This document shows, piece by piece, positions 53,570 to 61,980 of a stretch of 64,000 nucleotides of DNA. A program made the position numbers and the translations under genes. Positions within the stretch are counted from its first letter, which is position 1. Every line of letters starts with the position of its first letter. The notes beneath the pieces were generated by a model. The model was not told the origin of the DNA. It did not search any database and saw only the letters and a list, made by a program, of their open reading frames with translations. Where the stretch lies: assembly GCF_003426735.1 (NCBI RefSeq), contig NZ_QVON01000002.1:310001-374000 (forward strand). The letters are read 5' to 3'. This stretch comes from Arenibacter sp. P308M17 (GTDB taxonomy: Bacteria > Bacteroidota > Bacteroidia > Flavobacteriales > Flavobacteriaceae).

Positions 53570-53668
53570 AGGGTCAAAATCATCTATTAAAGTAAAATCC
53601 TACAAAACCATAAAACCAAGAAATACAACGGTTTAACGATGGTTTTTTGATATAAAACCATATCGATA

Positions 53669-54757
53669 CTACAATTTGACCACACAATTCTGCGCAGCTG
53701 ATTTGTAGATGGCCTCCACTACGCGAATATCCCTCAGGCCTTCTTCGCCTGGAACAATTAAGTCGGTTTTCTCCATAATGGCCATGGCATCCTCATCCAT
53801 TTGCTTGGCCTGCTGGTTGGGGATAGGAAATTTAATGATCGTCCCATCGGACATACTTCCATTATTGCCGTTATAGGAGCTGTGGGGTTCCATTTTTAAC
53901 CAACCTTTTTCATAGTTTACCTGAAGATGGTTCATATTTATGCCAAAACTTGTCTGGCACGATGCCCTGGCTCCACTGGGAAATTCCAATTGAAACATCA
54001 TGGTCTCCTCTACCTCGTGATAAATTTCAGGTCGGGTAGTGGATGCCTGTGCCAGTACGGAAATAGGTTCTTCGCCAGTGGCCAATCGGGCACCTTGTAG
54101 CGCATACACCCCCATATCGCCCATTGCACCGCCACCTAATTCTTTGTTTTGCTTCCAATGATCGGTCCGCCCATCAAAATATCCTGCAGCCGAAGTCACC
54201 ATCCGTACCTTTCCAAATGGTCTTTCCTTGCCCACTTTCATATAGGCCTGAATATTGGGATCGTGTTGACAGCGGTAACCAATAGCGAGTTTTACTTTAT
54301 TGTCCTTACAGGCCTTGATCATTGCCTCACAATCGGCCACAGAGGGGGCCATTGGCTTTTCGCACCATACATGCTTGCCAGCGTTTGCCGCCCTTATGGT
54401 ATATTCCGCATGCATGGAAGGGGGTAAGACCACATAGACTACATCTATATCCGGGTTGTTGGCTATTGTATCAAAATTCTTGTAATTGTAAATGTTCTTA
54501 TCCGCAATACCATACTTTTCTTTCCATACAGGAATTTTTTCAGGACTTCCGGTGACAATTCCCCTTAACTCGCAATGGTTGGTCAATTGTAGGGCAGGGG
54601 CAAGAAGATCGGTACTATAGTATCCCAATCCTACAAGGGCCACCCCTAATTTTCTCTTTTGCGTCCTGGTCGAGGAGAGCAATGCATTTGGTGTAAATGC
54701 AGTTGTTGCAACAATTATTCCCGCTTTTTTAATAAATATTCGTCTTTCCTTTTCCAT
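53669..54757 (-). CDS. Gfo/Idh/MocA-family oxidoreductase with Tat-like signal
   Basis: About 362 residues. The N-terminus RRIFIKKAGIIVATTAF resembles a twin-arginine signal, so the enzyme is probably exported folded with its cofactor. The Rossmann domain has VALVGLGYYSTDLLAPALQ, then the family EKPMAPSVADCEAMI motif (Lys of the EKP is catalytic) and a C-terminal alpha/beta domain. Exported relatives act as NAD-linked glucose-fructose oxidoreductases or sugar 3-dehydrogenases. I start at ATG 54757 (MEKERRIF); the in-frame ATG at 54805 would precede the signal by 16 residues. The substrate is unknown. Confidence 0.9.
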   Translation of the reverse strand: MEKERRIFIKKAGIIVATTAFTPNALLSSTRTQKRKLGVALVGLGYYSTDLLAPALQLTNHCELRGIVTGSPEKIPVWKEKYGIADKNIYNYKNFDTIANNPDIDVVYVVLPPSMHAEYTIRAANAGKHVWCEKPMAPSVADCEAMIKACKDNKVKLAIGYRCQHDPNIQAYMKVGKERPFGKVRMVTSAAGYFDGRTDHWKQNKELGGGAMGDMGVYALQGARLATGEEPISVLAQASTTRPEIYHEVEETMMFQLEFPSGARASCQTSFGINMNHLQVNYEKGWLKMEPHSSYNGNNGSMSDGTIIKFPIPNQQAKQMDEDAMAIMEKTDLIVPGEEGLRDIRVVEAIYKSAAQNCVVKL

Positions 54758-54978
54758 GGTTTTGTTTTGAAGGTATAAAATACCACAAAAATTTGATATT
54801 TCCATGAAAATAAGATAAGGCTCTAGGGTGTAAAGGGTATTCCAAGATTAAGGGAATTGCATTCCCTATTTCCAAAATACCTCAATTCCTTATTGAATGG
54901 CCATATACTACTCCGTACGATCCCTAGAATTTCATAGTAATCGTAAAATAAACGAAAGATTAAAAAATTGAAAAACCG

Positions 54979-55518
54979 TTATTCCTTTTTCTGAAGGTTT
55001 TGGACCAGAAGGTCTTTTAAAACGTATGCCGCCACAAGAATTGATCCTGTAACCAGGGTAGGGGTGGCATATTCCCATTCCAGTATTTTTGTCAGGCTTC
55101 CAATAATTATGGCCAATATACCAATGATCATCATTGTGTTCCATATAAAATATGCAATATCACTTCTATTGTCGTCCTTATCATCTATGAGATATGTAGT
55201 GCCTTCCATAATGACCCAAATAATAAAGGCCAAGCCTCCTATTACCTGAAAAAAATCAGTATGGGAGATATCCAAAATTTGGAAAATTCCATTTAAGGAC
55301 CAGGACGTTACCAAAATTAATTTGTTGTATTGCAGAAATCCTTTCTTGGTTTTTCTCCAAAATCGCCATGCATACAATACTACAATAGCAAGAAGGGAAG
55401 TTAATATTAAGGGATTTGCGACCGTAGTAAAATGTGCAATTTTACAAAGAAAGCCTACCACAAGTAAGGAAATGGCAATTATTAAAGGTGTTCTCAAAAT
55501 CTTCTTTTCTGTTTCCAT
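54979..55518 (-). CDS. Six-helix membrane protein of unknown function
   Basis: A 179-residue protein with about six hydrophobic helices: TPLIIAISLLVVGFLCKIAHF, PLILTSLLAIVVLYAW, KLILVTSWSLNGIFQIL, FQVIGGLAFIIWVIM, IAYFIWNTMMIIGILAIII and TPTLVTGSILVAAYVL. The first two recall the N-terminal pair of GldL, the gliding-motility/type IX secretion motor protein, and of a wider flavobacterial family without known function, but the rest differs. It is a single gene. No catalytic or binding motif is visible, so no function is claimed. Confidence 0.7.
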   Translation of the reverse strand: METEKKILRTPLIIAISLLVVGFLCKIAHFTTVANPLILTSLLAIVVLYAWRFWRKTKKGFLQYNKLILVTSWSLNGIFQILDISHTDFFQVIGGLAFIIWVIMEGTTYLIDDKDDNRSDIAYFIWNTMMIIGILAIIIGSLTKILEWEYATPTLVTGSILVAAYVLKDLLVQNLQKKE

Positions 55519-55607
55519 AAAATGGTTTTTAAGATTCTTAGCATTCAGTTTTGGTATTACTGAATTGCCCTTGTCCTTATTTTAAAAGACATTTCATGTA
55601 TCCCTAA

Positions 55608-56051
55608 CTAAAGCACTTTAATATTGGCCTTCAGCCCTTGCACTATTCCCAATATATTATCTACGGTTTCTTTTAAATAATATTTAATGAGTACGTGTGG
55701 GATACGAATAGTGGTAAATCCGTTTCTAAAAGAATGCATGGCTTCTTCCAAATCGTTAATAGCCTGTTCATGGGTTATGGAATGGAATTCCGTGTCGATT
55801 TCTATATTAAGTTTTACCCTGGATATAGCAATATCCACCGACTTTTTTCCGTCCCACCATTCCAACATTGGATTTAAACCTGCATTTTTTAAACCATAAT
55901 ATAGTTGTATGGCTTCCTTGGGGGTTCTTTTAAGTTTGATCAGCTTTTCCATTCTGCCCTTATGCTTCGAACAAAGTGCTATTCCTAAGAAGTCCATCGC
56001 ACTTTTATGGTCAAGATGATCAAGCTCCTTATTACAATCTAAACATGTCAT
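55608..56051 (-). CDS. Zinc-ribbon/DUF559-like putative nuclease
   Basis: A 147-residue protein. The N-terminus has CLDC and CSKH pairs spaced like a zinc ribbon (residues 3-6 and about 27-30). The C-terminal ~90 residues look like a very short PD-(D/E)XK endonuclease of the DUF559/Vsr type: SVDIAISRVKLNIEID then H and a helix, and a late FTTIRIPHVLIKYYL strand. The candidate catalytic residues are the D of VDIA and the E of NIEID; the Lys of the classic E-x-K is not in place, so activity is uncertain. It is a single gene without informative neighbours. Confidence 0.6.
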   Translation of the reverse strand: MTCLDCNKELDHLDHKSAMDFLGIALCSKHKGRMEKLIKLKRTPKEAIQLYYGLKNAGLNPMLEWWDGKKSVDIAISRVKLNIEIDTEFHSITHEQAINDLEEAMHSFRNGFTTIRIPHVLIKYYLKETVDNILGIVQGLKANIKVL

Positions 56052-56283
56052 TCAAGTAGGTTAAAAATTTAATTTGGGATTATTATAACCGTAATATTTT
56101 TGGAATATTATGTAAAGGTTATCCAAAGGGGCCATCTTTTAGACGAACTGCAACTTTTTAGATGAACTACCTATTTTTTAAACCACTTGGCCTTTAAAAA
56201 TCAAATATTCTTCGGCATTTTGATATAACCATATATATTTACATATTGTAGTGATTTAATTCATAAAAAAGGATTGTAGAACT

Positions 56284-57384
56284 ATGCTTAAAACTTTAGC
56301 TGCGATTTTTGTGCTATGTATCTTTCCCTTGGGTTGCAGGGACCAACAAGGTTCCATTCCAAAAGATACCCATGCCAGTATATTACCGGAACTGACTTTT
56401 AATGAAGCCAATCGGCTGGTCCGTCTACCCTTGGAATGCCTCCAAACCGAATATCCCAACAAATTAAATCAGTCCCTCCAGGATTCGACCCATTTGGGTA
56501 GTCCCAAGCAATTACACCCGGCCTTTTATGGTTGTTACGACTGGCATTCCTCTGTTCATGGCCACTGGTCATTGGTTTCCCTATTAAAACAGTACCCCTC
56601 CTTAAATCAGGCTGCCACAATTCGCAATAAATTGGTGGAAAATATCTCCGAGGAAAATATTTTGGCGGAAGTGGCCTATTTTAATAGGATAGGAAATAAA
56701 TCATACGAACGCACTTATGGGTGGGCCTGGATCCTTAAATTGGCCGAAGAGATTCATACTTGGCAAGATCCCTTGGCCCGCGACCTAGAGGTAAATTTAC
56801 AGCCATTGACCAATTATATTGTGGCGGCCTATCTGGAATTTTTACCGAAATTAAATTATCCCATTAGGGTTGGGGAACATACCAATACAGCCTTCGGACT
56901 TTCCTTGGCGTGGGATTATGCGGTCGTCCTTGAGGACGACGCCTTAAAAAATGCCATAACCACTAGCGTTGCACGCTTTTATGAAAAGGATGCCGCTTGT
57001 CCTATGAGTTGGGAACCCAGCGGATTCGATTTTTTGTCGCCCTGCCTTGAAGAGGCCAATCTGGTTAGAAAAATTTACGGCCCTGACAAGTTTAAAAAAT
57101 GGCTGGATACCTTTTTGCCCCAATTGGCAGATCCCCAATTTGGTCTTGAACCCGGAAAAGTATCGGACAGAACGGATGGAAAATTGGTGCACTTGGACGG
57201 CCTCAATTTTAGTAGGGCCTGGTGTCTCTATGGAATTGCCAAAACATTACCGCAATACTCCCATTTAAAACAAATTGCCACGGAGCATATTAATTATTCC
57301 CTCCCCAGTATTGTTGACGATAATTACAGTGGTACCCACTGGTTGGGAAGTTTTGCCTTATATGCCTTAAATAGGGCCCAATAG
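56284..57384 (+). CDS. DUF2891-family lipoprotein
   Basis: A 366-residue protein with a lipoprotein signal (CIFPLGC). DUF2891 marks are HPAFYGCYDWHSSVHGHWSLVSLL near the N-terminus, TYGWAWILKLAEE in the middle, EHTNTAFGLSLAWDYA, WEPSGFDFLSPCLEEANLVRKI, HLDGLNFSRAWCLYGIA, and GTHWLGSFALYAL at the end. The many conserved His, Trp and Tyr residues suggest an alpha/alpha toroid that binds a small ligand, but no activity is established for the family. It is 89 bp before the pxpABC operon on the same strand. Confidence 0.9.
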   Translation: MLKTLAAIFVLCIFPLGCRDQQGSIPKDTHASILPELTFNEANRLVRLPLECLQTEYPNKLNQSLQDSTHLGSPKQLHPAFYGCYDWHSSVHGHWSLVSLLKQYPSLNQAATIRNKLVENISEENILAEVAYFNRIGNKSYERTYGWAWILKLAEEIHTWQDPLARDLEVNLQPLTNYIVAAYLEFLPKLNYPIRVGEHTNTAFGLSLAWDYAVVLEDDALKNAITTSVARFYEKDAACPMSWEPSGFDFLSPCLEEANLVRKIYGPDKFKKWLDTFLPQLADPQFGLEPGKVSDRTDGKLVHLDGLNFSRAWCLYGIAKTLPQYSHLKQIATEHINYSLPSIVDDNYSGTHWLGSFALYALNRAQ

Positions 57385-57473
57385 GATGCTATGTAAGGGA
57401 GTGAGGAGTTTTGATAGCGGCAATCTTTAAGGGACCGTGATAGGTAGTATTAGGAACAAAAAGGATATTATTT

Positions 57474-58229
57474 ATGGGCGATATTAAAGACATGATCAAT
57501 ATCGATATTAACTCGGACATAGGGGAGGGTGTAGGCAATGAAGCACAGCTTTTGCCCTTAATTTCTTCCTGTAATATTGCCTGTGGCGGCCATGCCGGTG
57601 ATATCGGTACCATGTTGAAGGTCGCCTCCTTGGCTAAAGAACACAAGGTACTGATAGGGGCACATCCATCCTATCCGGATAGGGCAAATTTTGGAAGGAC
57701 CAGTATCATAATGGCCAAGGGTGAATTACAAAAAAGTATCCTGTCCCAAATAGGGAATTTAAACACTGTGCTAACGCCTTTGGGTGTTGCGCTGAACCAT
57801 ATAAAACCACATGGTGCCCTATATAATGACCTGGCCAAAGACAGTGAATTGGCCCGGATATTTTTGGATAGTATTGAAAAATATAAAAAAAAGGTTTTTT
57901 TGTATGCTCCTTATGGTTCAAAAATTGCGGAAGAAGCACTGTACTTGGGGTTTCAAATAAAATACGAAGCCTTTGCCGATCGCACTTATAATGATGACCT
58001 CTCCCTAGTTTCACGGGAAGACCCTTTGGCCATGATACAGGATCCCAAAGCCGTTAAAGATCATTTACTGACCATGATTACAAAAGGCAGGGTTATGACA
58101 ATTTCGGGGAAGGCCGTAAAAATAAAGGCAGACACCTATTGTATTCACGGGGATTCTCCCTTGGCATTACAAATATTAGCGTATCTTTCCAAACATTTAC
58201 CAAAGAACCAAATCTTAATTAAAAAGTGA
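57474..58229 (+). CDS. pxpA: 5-oxoprolinase subunit A (PxpA, LamB/YcsF family)
   Basis: A 251-residue subunit of the ATP-dependent 5-oxoprolinase that opens pyroglutamate to glutamate. The family N-terminus MINIDINSDIGEG and CNIACGGHAGDIGTML, GAHPSYPDRANFGR, HIKPHGALYNDLAKD and ADRTYNDDLSLVSR are all clear. Start at ATG 57474 adds six residues; the ATG at 57492 fits the family better and either may be used. The stop overlaps pxpB by 4 bp (GTGA), so the three subunits are coupled. Pyroglutamate forms spontaneously from glutamine, so this is a repair enzyme. Confidence 0.95.
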   Translation: MGDIKDMINIDINSDIGEGVGNEAQLLPLISSCNIACGGHAGDIGTMLKVASLAKEHKVLIGAHPSYPDRANFGRTSIIMAKGELQKSILSQIGNLNTVLTPLGVALNHIKPHGALYNDLAKDSELARIFLDSIEKYKKKVFLYAPYGSKIAEEALYLGFQIKYEAFADRTYNDDLSLVSREDPLAMIQDPKAVKDHLLTMITKGRVMTISGKAVKIKADTYCIHGDSPLALQILAYLSKHLPKNQILIKK

Positions 58230-58963
58230 ATAGTTTCAACATATCCGTAAGACAATTTGGTGTCCATGCCATATTGGTGGAGTGGCCCAATGAGGTAGAA
58301 GAAACCATTTTGCTTGAAATTCTTCAATTCATAGAATACTTAAGGAAGAACCACTTGGATGAAAAGGAATGGGAGTATGTCCCCGCCTATAATTCCCTTA
58401 CGTTGATATGCAAGGACACCGTCCTCGATTTTGATTATTTTAAACCCAAGATCAAGGAATGGTATACCAAAAAAGGAAAGGTAGAACCTGTTACCAGGTA
58501 CCTATGGAGACTACCTGTTTGTTATGACCCGAAATTTGGGTTGGATCTAGAGGAAATATCTGAAAAATTGGGCATGTCCATAGATATAGTTACAGATTTG
58601 CACGCACAAAGTATGTATACCGTCTATGGCATAGGCTTTTTACCAGGATTTATGTACTTGGGAGGCGTACCGGAGGCTTTGGAAATTCCCCGTAAATCCA
58701 CACCTAGGTCCAAAGTACCCATGGGTTCTGTTGGTCTGGCAGGAAAACAAACAGGAATATATCCCCAGGATTCCCCTGGAGGATGGAACATAATCGGAAA
58801 ATGTCCGGTTCCCATGTTCGATCTAAAAAAAGAAAAACCGTGTTTCGTTAAAGTGGGCGATAAAATACAGTTTTATCCTATTTCCATGGCAGAATACCAA
58901 TTACATAAAATTGAAAGCGAGGTAGGGATTTATAAGCTTGAAAAAAAAGTGTTGGATGCTTAA
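58226..58963 (+). CDS. pxpB: 5-oxoprolinase subunit B (PxpB, KipI-like)
   Basis: A 245-residue subunit with the cyclophilin-like fold of the allophanate hydrolase C-terminal part 1 family. Typical segments are FGVHAILVEWP near the start, VPAYNSLTLI, RLPVCYDPKFGLDLEEI, YTVYGIGFLPGFMYLGGVPEAL, and PRSKVPMGSVGLAGKQTGIYPQDSPGGWNIIGKCP. The start is GTG in a 4-bp overlap with pxpA. It works with PxpA and PxpC; the old name KipI refers to a kinase-inhibitor role of the Bacillus homologue. The end overlaps pxpC by 8 bp. Confidence 0.95.
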   Translation: MNSFNISVRQFGVHAILVEWPNEVEETILLEILQFIEYLRKNHLDEKEWEYVPAYNSLTLICKDTVLDFDYFKPKIKEWYTKKGKVEPVTRYLWRLPVCYDPKFGLDLEEISEKLGMSIDIVTDLHAQSMYTVYGIGFLPGFMYLGGVPEALEIPRKSTPRSKVPMGSVGLAGKQTGIYPQDSPGGWNIIGKCPVPMFDLKKEKPCFVKVGDKIQFYPISMAEYQLHKIESEVGIYKLEKKVLDA

Positions 58964-59795
58964 TATTATAAAATCGGGCTTTTTCACAACCGTTCAGGAT
59001 ACAGGTAGATTTGGATTCAGGGATAAGGGCGTTCCGGTGGCAGGGGCCATGGATTCGTACACTGTTTCAAAGTTAAACTCATTGTTGGAAAATGTTGAAG
59101 ACTGTGCCGTTCTGGAAATTACCATGACGGGACCTAAATTGGAATTTGAACTGGACACCTATATTGTTACGGGAGGCGCGGAAATGTCGGTTACCCTTAA
59201 CGATTTGGCCATTGAGAACTACAAAGTATATAAGGTAAAAAGCGGTGACGTCCTATCCTATGGCAAGTTAATAAAGGGATTTAGGGCATATTTAGGAATT
59301 AAGGACGGTTTCAGGACCGCATCGGTATTGGGAAGCAGATCTTTTTATAAACCCATTACCGAGCAGGATTGCATTAAAAAAATGTCCGGCCTACCCTACA
59401 CCGAGTGTAAAATGTTCGGTCCCAAAATTTCAAAACTTAAGGTGGACTCCATTTTGAACAAAGGCCAATTGGAGGTGTACAAAGGTCCTGAATACGAACT
59501 GTTGACGGACAAACAATTGGCCCAAATATTCTACAAGGAATTTTCAGTGGCCAACGAGAATAACCGAATGGCATATCAATTCAATGAAACCATAGAAGGC
59601 AATACGTTTTCCATGTTGACCTCGGCCACTCTACCTGGCACAATACAACTAACCCCGGCGGGAAAATTGATCATATTGATGAAAGATGGTCAGACCACAG
59701 GTGGATATCCGAGGATATTGCAGTTATCGGACATGGCCATATCCATTTTGTCACAAAATAAATCTGGTGACCTTATCCATTTTAAACTAAAATAG
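58956..59795 (+). CDS. pxpC: 5-oxoprolinase subunit C (PxpC, KipA/biotin-dependent carboxylase-like)
   Basis: A 279-residue subunit with the duplicated cyclophilin-like fold. The family opening is SGFFTTVQDTGRFGFRDKGVPVAGAMD, then VLEITMTGPKLEFE, GFRAYLGIKDGF...SVLGSRSFY, NRMAYQF, and a C-terminal GTIQLTPAGKLIILMKDGQTTGGYPRI. I start at ATG 58956, which overlaps pxpB by 8 bp; an upstream TTG at 58938 would add six residues. It completes a coupled pxpABC operon. No regulator is adjacent, and no terminator is seen immediately after the stop, so read-through toward the ilv leader is possible. Confidence 0.95.
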   Translation: MLNIIKSGFFTTVQDTGRFGFRDKGVPVAGAMDSYTVSKLNSLLENVEDCAVLEITMTGPKLEFELDTYIVTGGAEMSVTLNDLAIENYKVYKVKSGDVLSYGKLIKGFRAYLGIKDGFRTASVLGSRSFYKPITEQDCIKKMSGLPYTECKMFGPKISKLKVDSILNKGQLEVYKGPEYELLTDKQLAQIFYKEFSVANENNRMAYQFNETIEGNTFSMLTSATLPGTIQLTPAGKLIILMKDGQTTGGYPRILQLSDMAISILSQNKSGDLIHFKLK

Positions 59796-59813
59796 GCGAT
59801 AAAAATTTATTCC

Positions 59814-59845
59814 TTTGTCAATTAAATTATAATACCTAATTTTGT
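59814..59845 (+). promoter_or_regulatory. Promoter of the ilv operon leader
   Basis: TTTG at 59814-59817 and TAATTTTG (TAnnTTTG) at 59838-59845 with a 20-bp spacer, an excellent Bacteroidetes promoter. Transcription should start about 59849-59852, at or just before the leader ATG at 59851. Confidence 0.82.
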
Positions 59846-59850
59846 ACCTA

Positions 59851-59898
59851 TGAAAATAAATAGAAACATAATCCAATTGGTCATTATCGTCCCATAAC
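59851..59898 (+). CDS. ilv operon leader peptide (15 aa)
   Basis: A 15-codon reading frame, MKINRNIIQLVIIVP, in which five Ile, two Val and one Leu codons make up 8 of 15; six of these fall in the run of residues 7-14 near the end. It sits 5 bp after the -7 promoter element and just before a pause hairpin and a terminator in front of ilvD. This is the standard layout of a transcription attenuator: when charged tRNA-Ile, -Val or -Leu is scarce the ribosome stalls here and the operon is read. The ATG is so near the expected start of transcription that it may be leaderless. Function is inferred from sequence only. Confidence 0.82.
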
Positions 59899-59912
59899 TG
59901 GGATGATACGGA
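59886..59912 (+). promoter_or_regulatory. Pause hairpin and antiterminator segment of the ilv attenuator
   Basis: A 10-bp stem pairs 59886-59895 with 59900-59909 (TATCGTCCCA / TGGGATGATA, one G-U pair) and has a 4-nt loop holding the leader stop. Its 3' side continues as GATACGG (59906-59912), which can pair with CCTGTATC (59933-59940, one bulge). Pairing would block the terminator, giving the alternative antiterminator fold. The leader Ile/Val codons lie inside the 5' arm, so a stalled ribosome would prevent the pause hairpin. Confidence 0.75.
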
Positions 59913-59926
59913 TTTCTTTTTATTTA

Positions 59927-59967
59927 AAAAGCCTGTATCAACTACATTTGATACAGGCTTTTTTTTA
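59927..59967 (+). terminator. Attenuator terminator upstream of ilvD
   Basis: 14-bp perfect stem AAAAAGCCTGTATC / GATACAGGCTTTTT with a 10-nt loop, followed by a T-run to 59967. It lies 29 bp after the leader stop and 254 bp before ilvD. Confidence 0.93.
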
Positions 59968-60220
59968 GGTTTTGCCGAACCATAATAGGAAATAATGTTC
60001 TTTTTTAAGTAGTAACAAAAGGTTTGTCAAAGAATAAAAACCTACTGAATATGATATGGTTTATACATTTAAATATCTGATTTTTAGATATTTAAAATTA
60101 AAATATTAAAATTGAATTTAAATCAAATTTTTATGTTAAAAATCTAAGGGTTTTTAAACTTTTATCTTTGGTCGTCGTAATTTATATAGGATAGTATTAA
60201 AATACAAAGTATACAAATTA
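59968..60220. other. AT-rich leader between attenuator and ilvD
   Basis: 253 bp, very AT-rich, no gene. It contains TATCTTTG (60163-60170), an exact TAnnTTTG, which might give a second, attenuator-independent promoter; no TTG stands at the right distance, so this is weak. No other element is seen. Confidence 0.5.
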
Positions 60221-61903
60221 ATGGAATTAAATAAATTTAGTAAACAGGTTACACAAGATCCAACATTGCCGGCCGCACAAGCTATGTTGCACGCTATAGG
60301 TTTAACGGACGAGGATCTGCAAAAGCCTTTAATAGGTATTGCCAGTACCGGTTACGAGGGCAATCCCTGTAATATGCATTTGAACAGTTTGGCCACCTAT
60401 ATAAAAAAGGGTACCGAAAATGCCGGTTTAATAGGGTTGATCTTCAATACTATAGGTGTTAGTGACGGGATAGCAAACGGTACACCCGGAATGCGCTATT
60501 CCTTGCCTTCCAGGGATATTATAGCGGATTCCATGGAAACCGTAGTAGAAGGAATGAGTTATGACGGTCTAATTACAGTTGTTGGTTGTGATAAAAATAT
60601 GCCGGGAGCCCTAATGGCCATGTTGCGCTTAAATAGGCCTTCGATCTTGGTGTACGGGGGAACTATTGCTTCAGGTTGTCATAACGGAAAAAAATTGGAT
60701 ATTATTTCTGCCTTCGAAGCTTATGGGCAAAAGGTAGCAGGAACCATAAATGAGTCCGAATTTAAAGAAGTTATCCATAAGGCCTGTCCAGGTGCCGGTG
60801 CCTGTGGCGGTATGTACACGGCCAACACCATGGCTTCGGCTATTGAGGCTTTGGGGATGTCCTTACCATTTAATTCTTCAAATCCGGCCGTAAGCAACAA
60901 TAAATTGAAGGAAGAGGAGTCCATTAGGGCAGGTGAAGCGCTACGCCTGTTATTGGAGCGGGATATTAAGCCTTCGGACATAGTTACCAAAAAATCTTTG
61001 GAAAATGCTTTTAGATTGGTTATCGTTCTTGGTGGTTCCACCAATGCGGTACTTCATTTTTTGGCCATAGCAAAAGCAGCACAGATAGAGTTTACATTGG
61101 ACGATTGTAAACGATTAAGTGAAAGCACCCCTTTATTGGCAGATCTTAAACCAAGTGGGAAATATTCAATGGAGGAATTGCATGGTGTTGGAGGAATCCC
61201 AGGTGTCCTCAAATACATGTTGGACAACAACCTGCTCCATGGCGATTGTTTAACGGTTACGGGTAAGACTCTGGCGGAAAACCTAAAAAATGTCCCCAAC
61301 CTGATAGAGGGCCAGGATATCATAAGCACCTTGGATAAGCCCATAAAAGAAACTGGTCACATCCGTATTCTTTTTGGAAACTTGGCTACAGAGGGTGCCG
61401 TTGCAAAAATTACTGGAAAGGAAGGTTTGTTCTTTAAGGGAACTGCCAATGTGTTCGATGGAGAGGATGCCGTAAATGCAGGAATAAAAAATGGTAAGGT
61501 TAAAAAAGGGGACGTGGTGGTGATCAGATACGAAGGTCCAAAAGGAGGACCGGGCATGCCAGAAATGCTAAAGCCAACATCCTCTATTATGGGGGCGGGA
61601 CTAGGTAAGGATGTTGCCCTGATTACCGATGGTCGTTTTTCGGGAGGTTCCCATGGTTTCGTAGTAGGCCATGTAGCACCCGAAGCCCAAGATGGCGGTA
61701 ATATAGCGTTGGTCGAAAACGGAGATATTATTGCAATAGACGCTGTAAACAATACCATAAATATTGAAATTTCAGACGAGGAATTACAGAAAAGAAAGGC
61801 CAAATGGACCGCACCAAAGTTAAAATTTCAGCGTGGAATCCTCTATAAATATGCAAAAACAGTTTCGTCTGCATCCAAAGGATGTGTTACGGATGAATTT
61901 TAA
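60221..61903 (+). CDS. ilvD: Dihydroxy-acid dehydratase
   Basis: A 560-residue iron-sulfur dehydratase of the IlvD/Edd family that makes 2-keto-isovalerate and 2-keto-3-methylvalerate, the precursors of valine and isoleucine. The three cluster-region cysteines are visible in [16 protein letters not shown] and [36 protein letters not shown] and [11 protein letters not shown] are further family marks. Length is standard. It is the first gene after the attenuator and is followed 77 bp later by ilvB, so it is co-regulated with acetolactate synthase. Confidence 0.97.
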   Translation: MELNKFSKQVTQDPTLPAAQAMLHAIGLTDEDLQKPLIGIASTGYEGNPCNMHLNSLATYIKKGTENAGLIGLIFNTIGVSDGIANGTPGMRYSLPSRDIIADSMETVVEGMSYDGLITVVGCDKNMPGALMAMLRLNRPSILVYGGTIASGCHNGKKLDIISAFEAYGQKVAGTINESEFKEVIHKACPGAGACGGMYTANTMASAIEALGMSLPFNSSNPAVSNNKLKEEESIRAGEALRLLLERDIKPSDIVTKKSLENAFRLVIVLGGSTNAVLHFLAIAKAAQIEFTLDDCKRLSESTPLLADLKPSGKYSMEELHGVGGIPGVLKYMLDNNLLHGDCLTVTGKTLAENLKNVPNLIEGQDIISTLDKPIKETGHIRILFGNLATEGAVAKITGKEGLFFKGTANVFDGEDAVNAGIKNGKVKKGDVVVIRYEGPKGGPGMPEMLKPTSSIMGAGLGKDVALITDGRFSGGSHGFVVGHVAPEAQDGGNIALVENGDIIAIDAVNNTINIEISDEELQKRKAKWTAPKLKFQRGILYKYAKTVSSASKGCVTDEF

Positions 61904-61980
61904 TATATAAAGTATCCCAAAAGGGAATTATAATGGTAGAAATACCAAATATGTTAACCGATTAGATTAGGTCTACAATT

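Noticed and set aside
61357-61803. Long antisense frame inside ilvD (and similar ones inside hsdR, aminotransferase and FtsK)
   Set aside because: Composition follows the sense gene codon pattern; no family match and no promoter.
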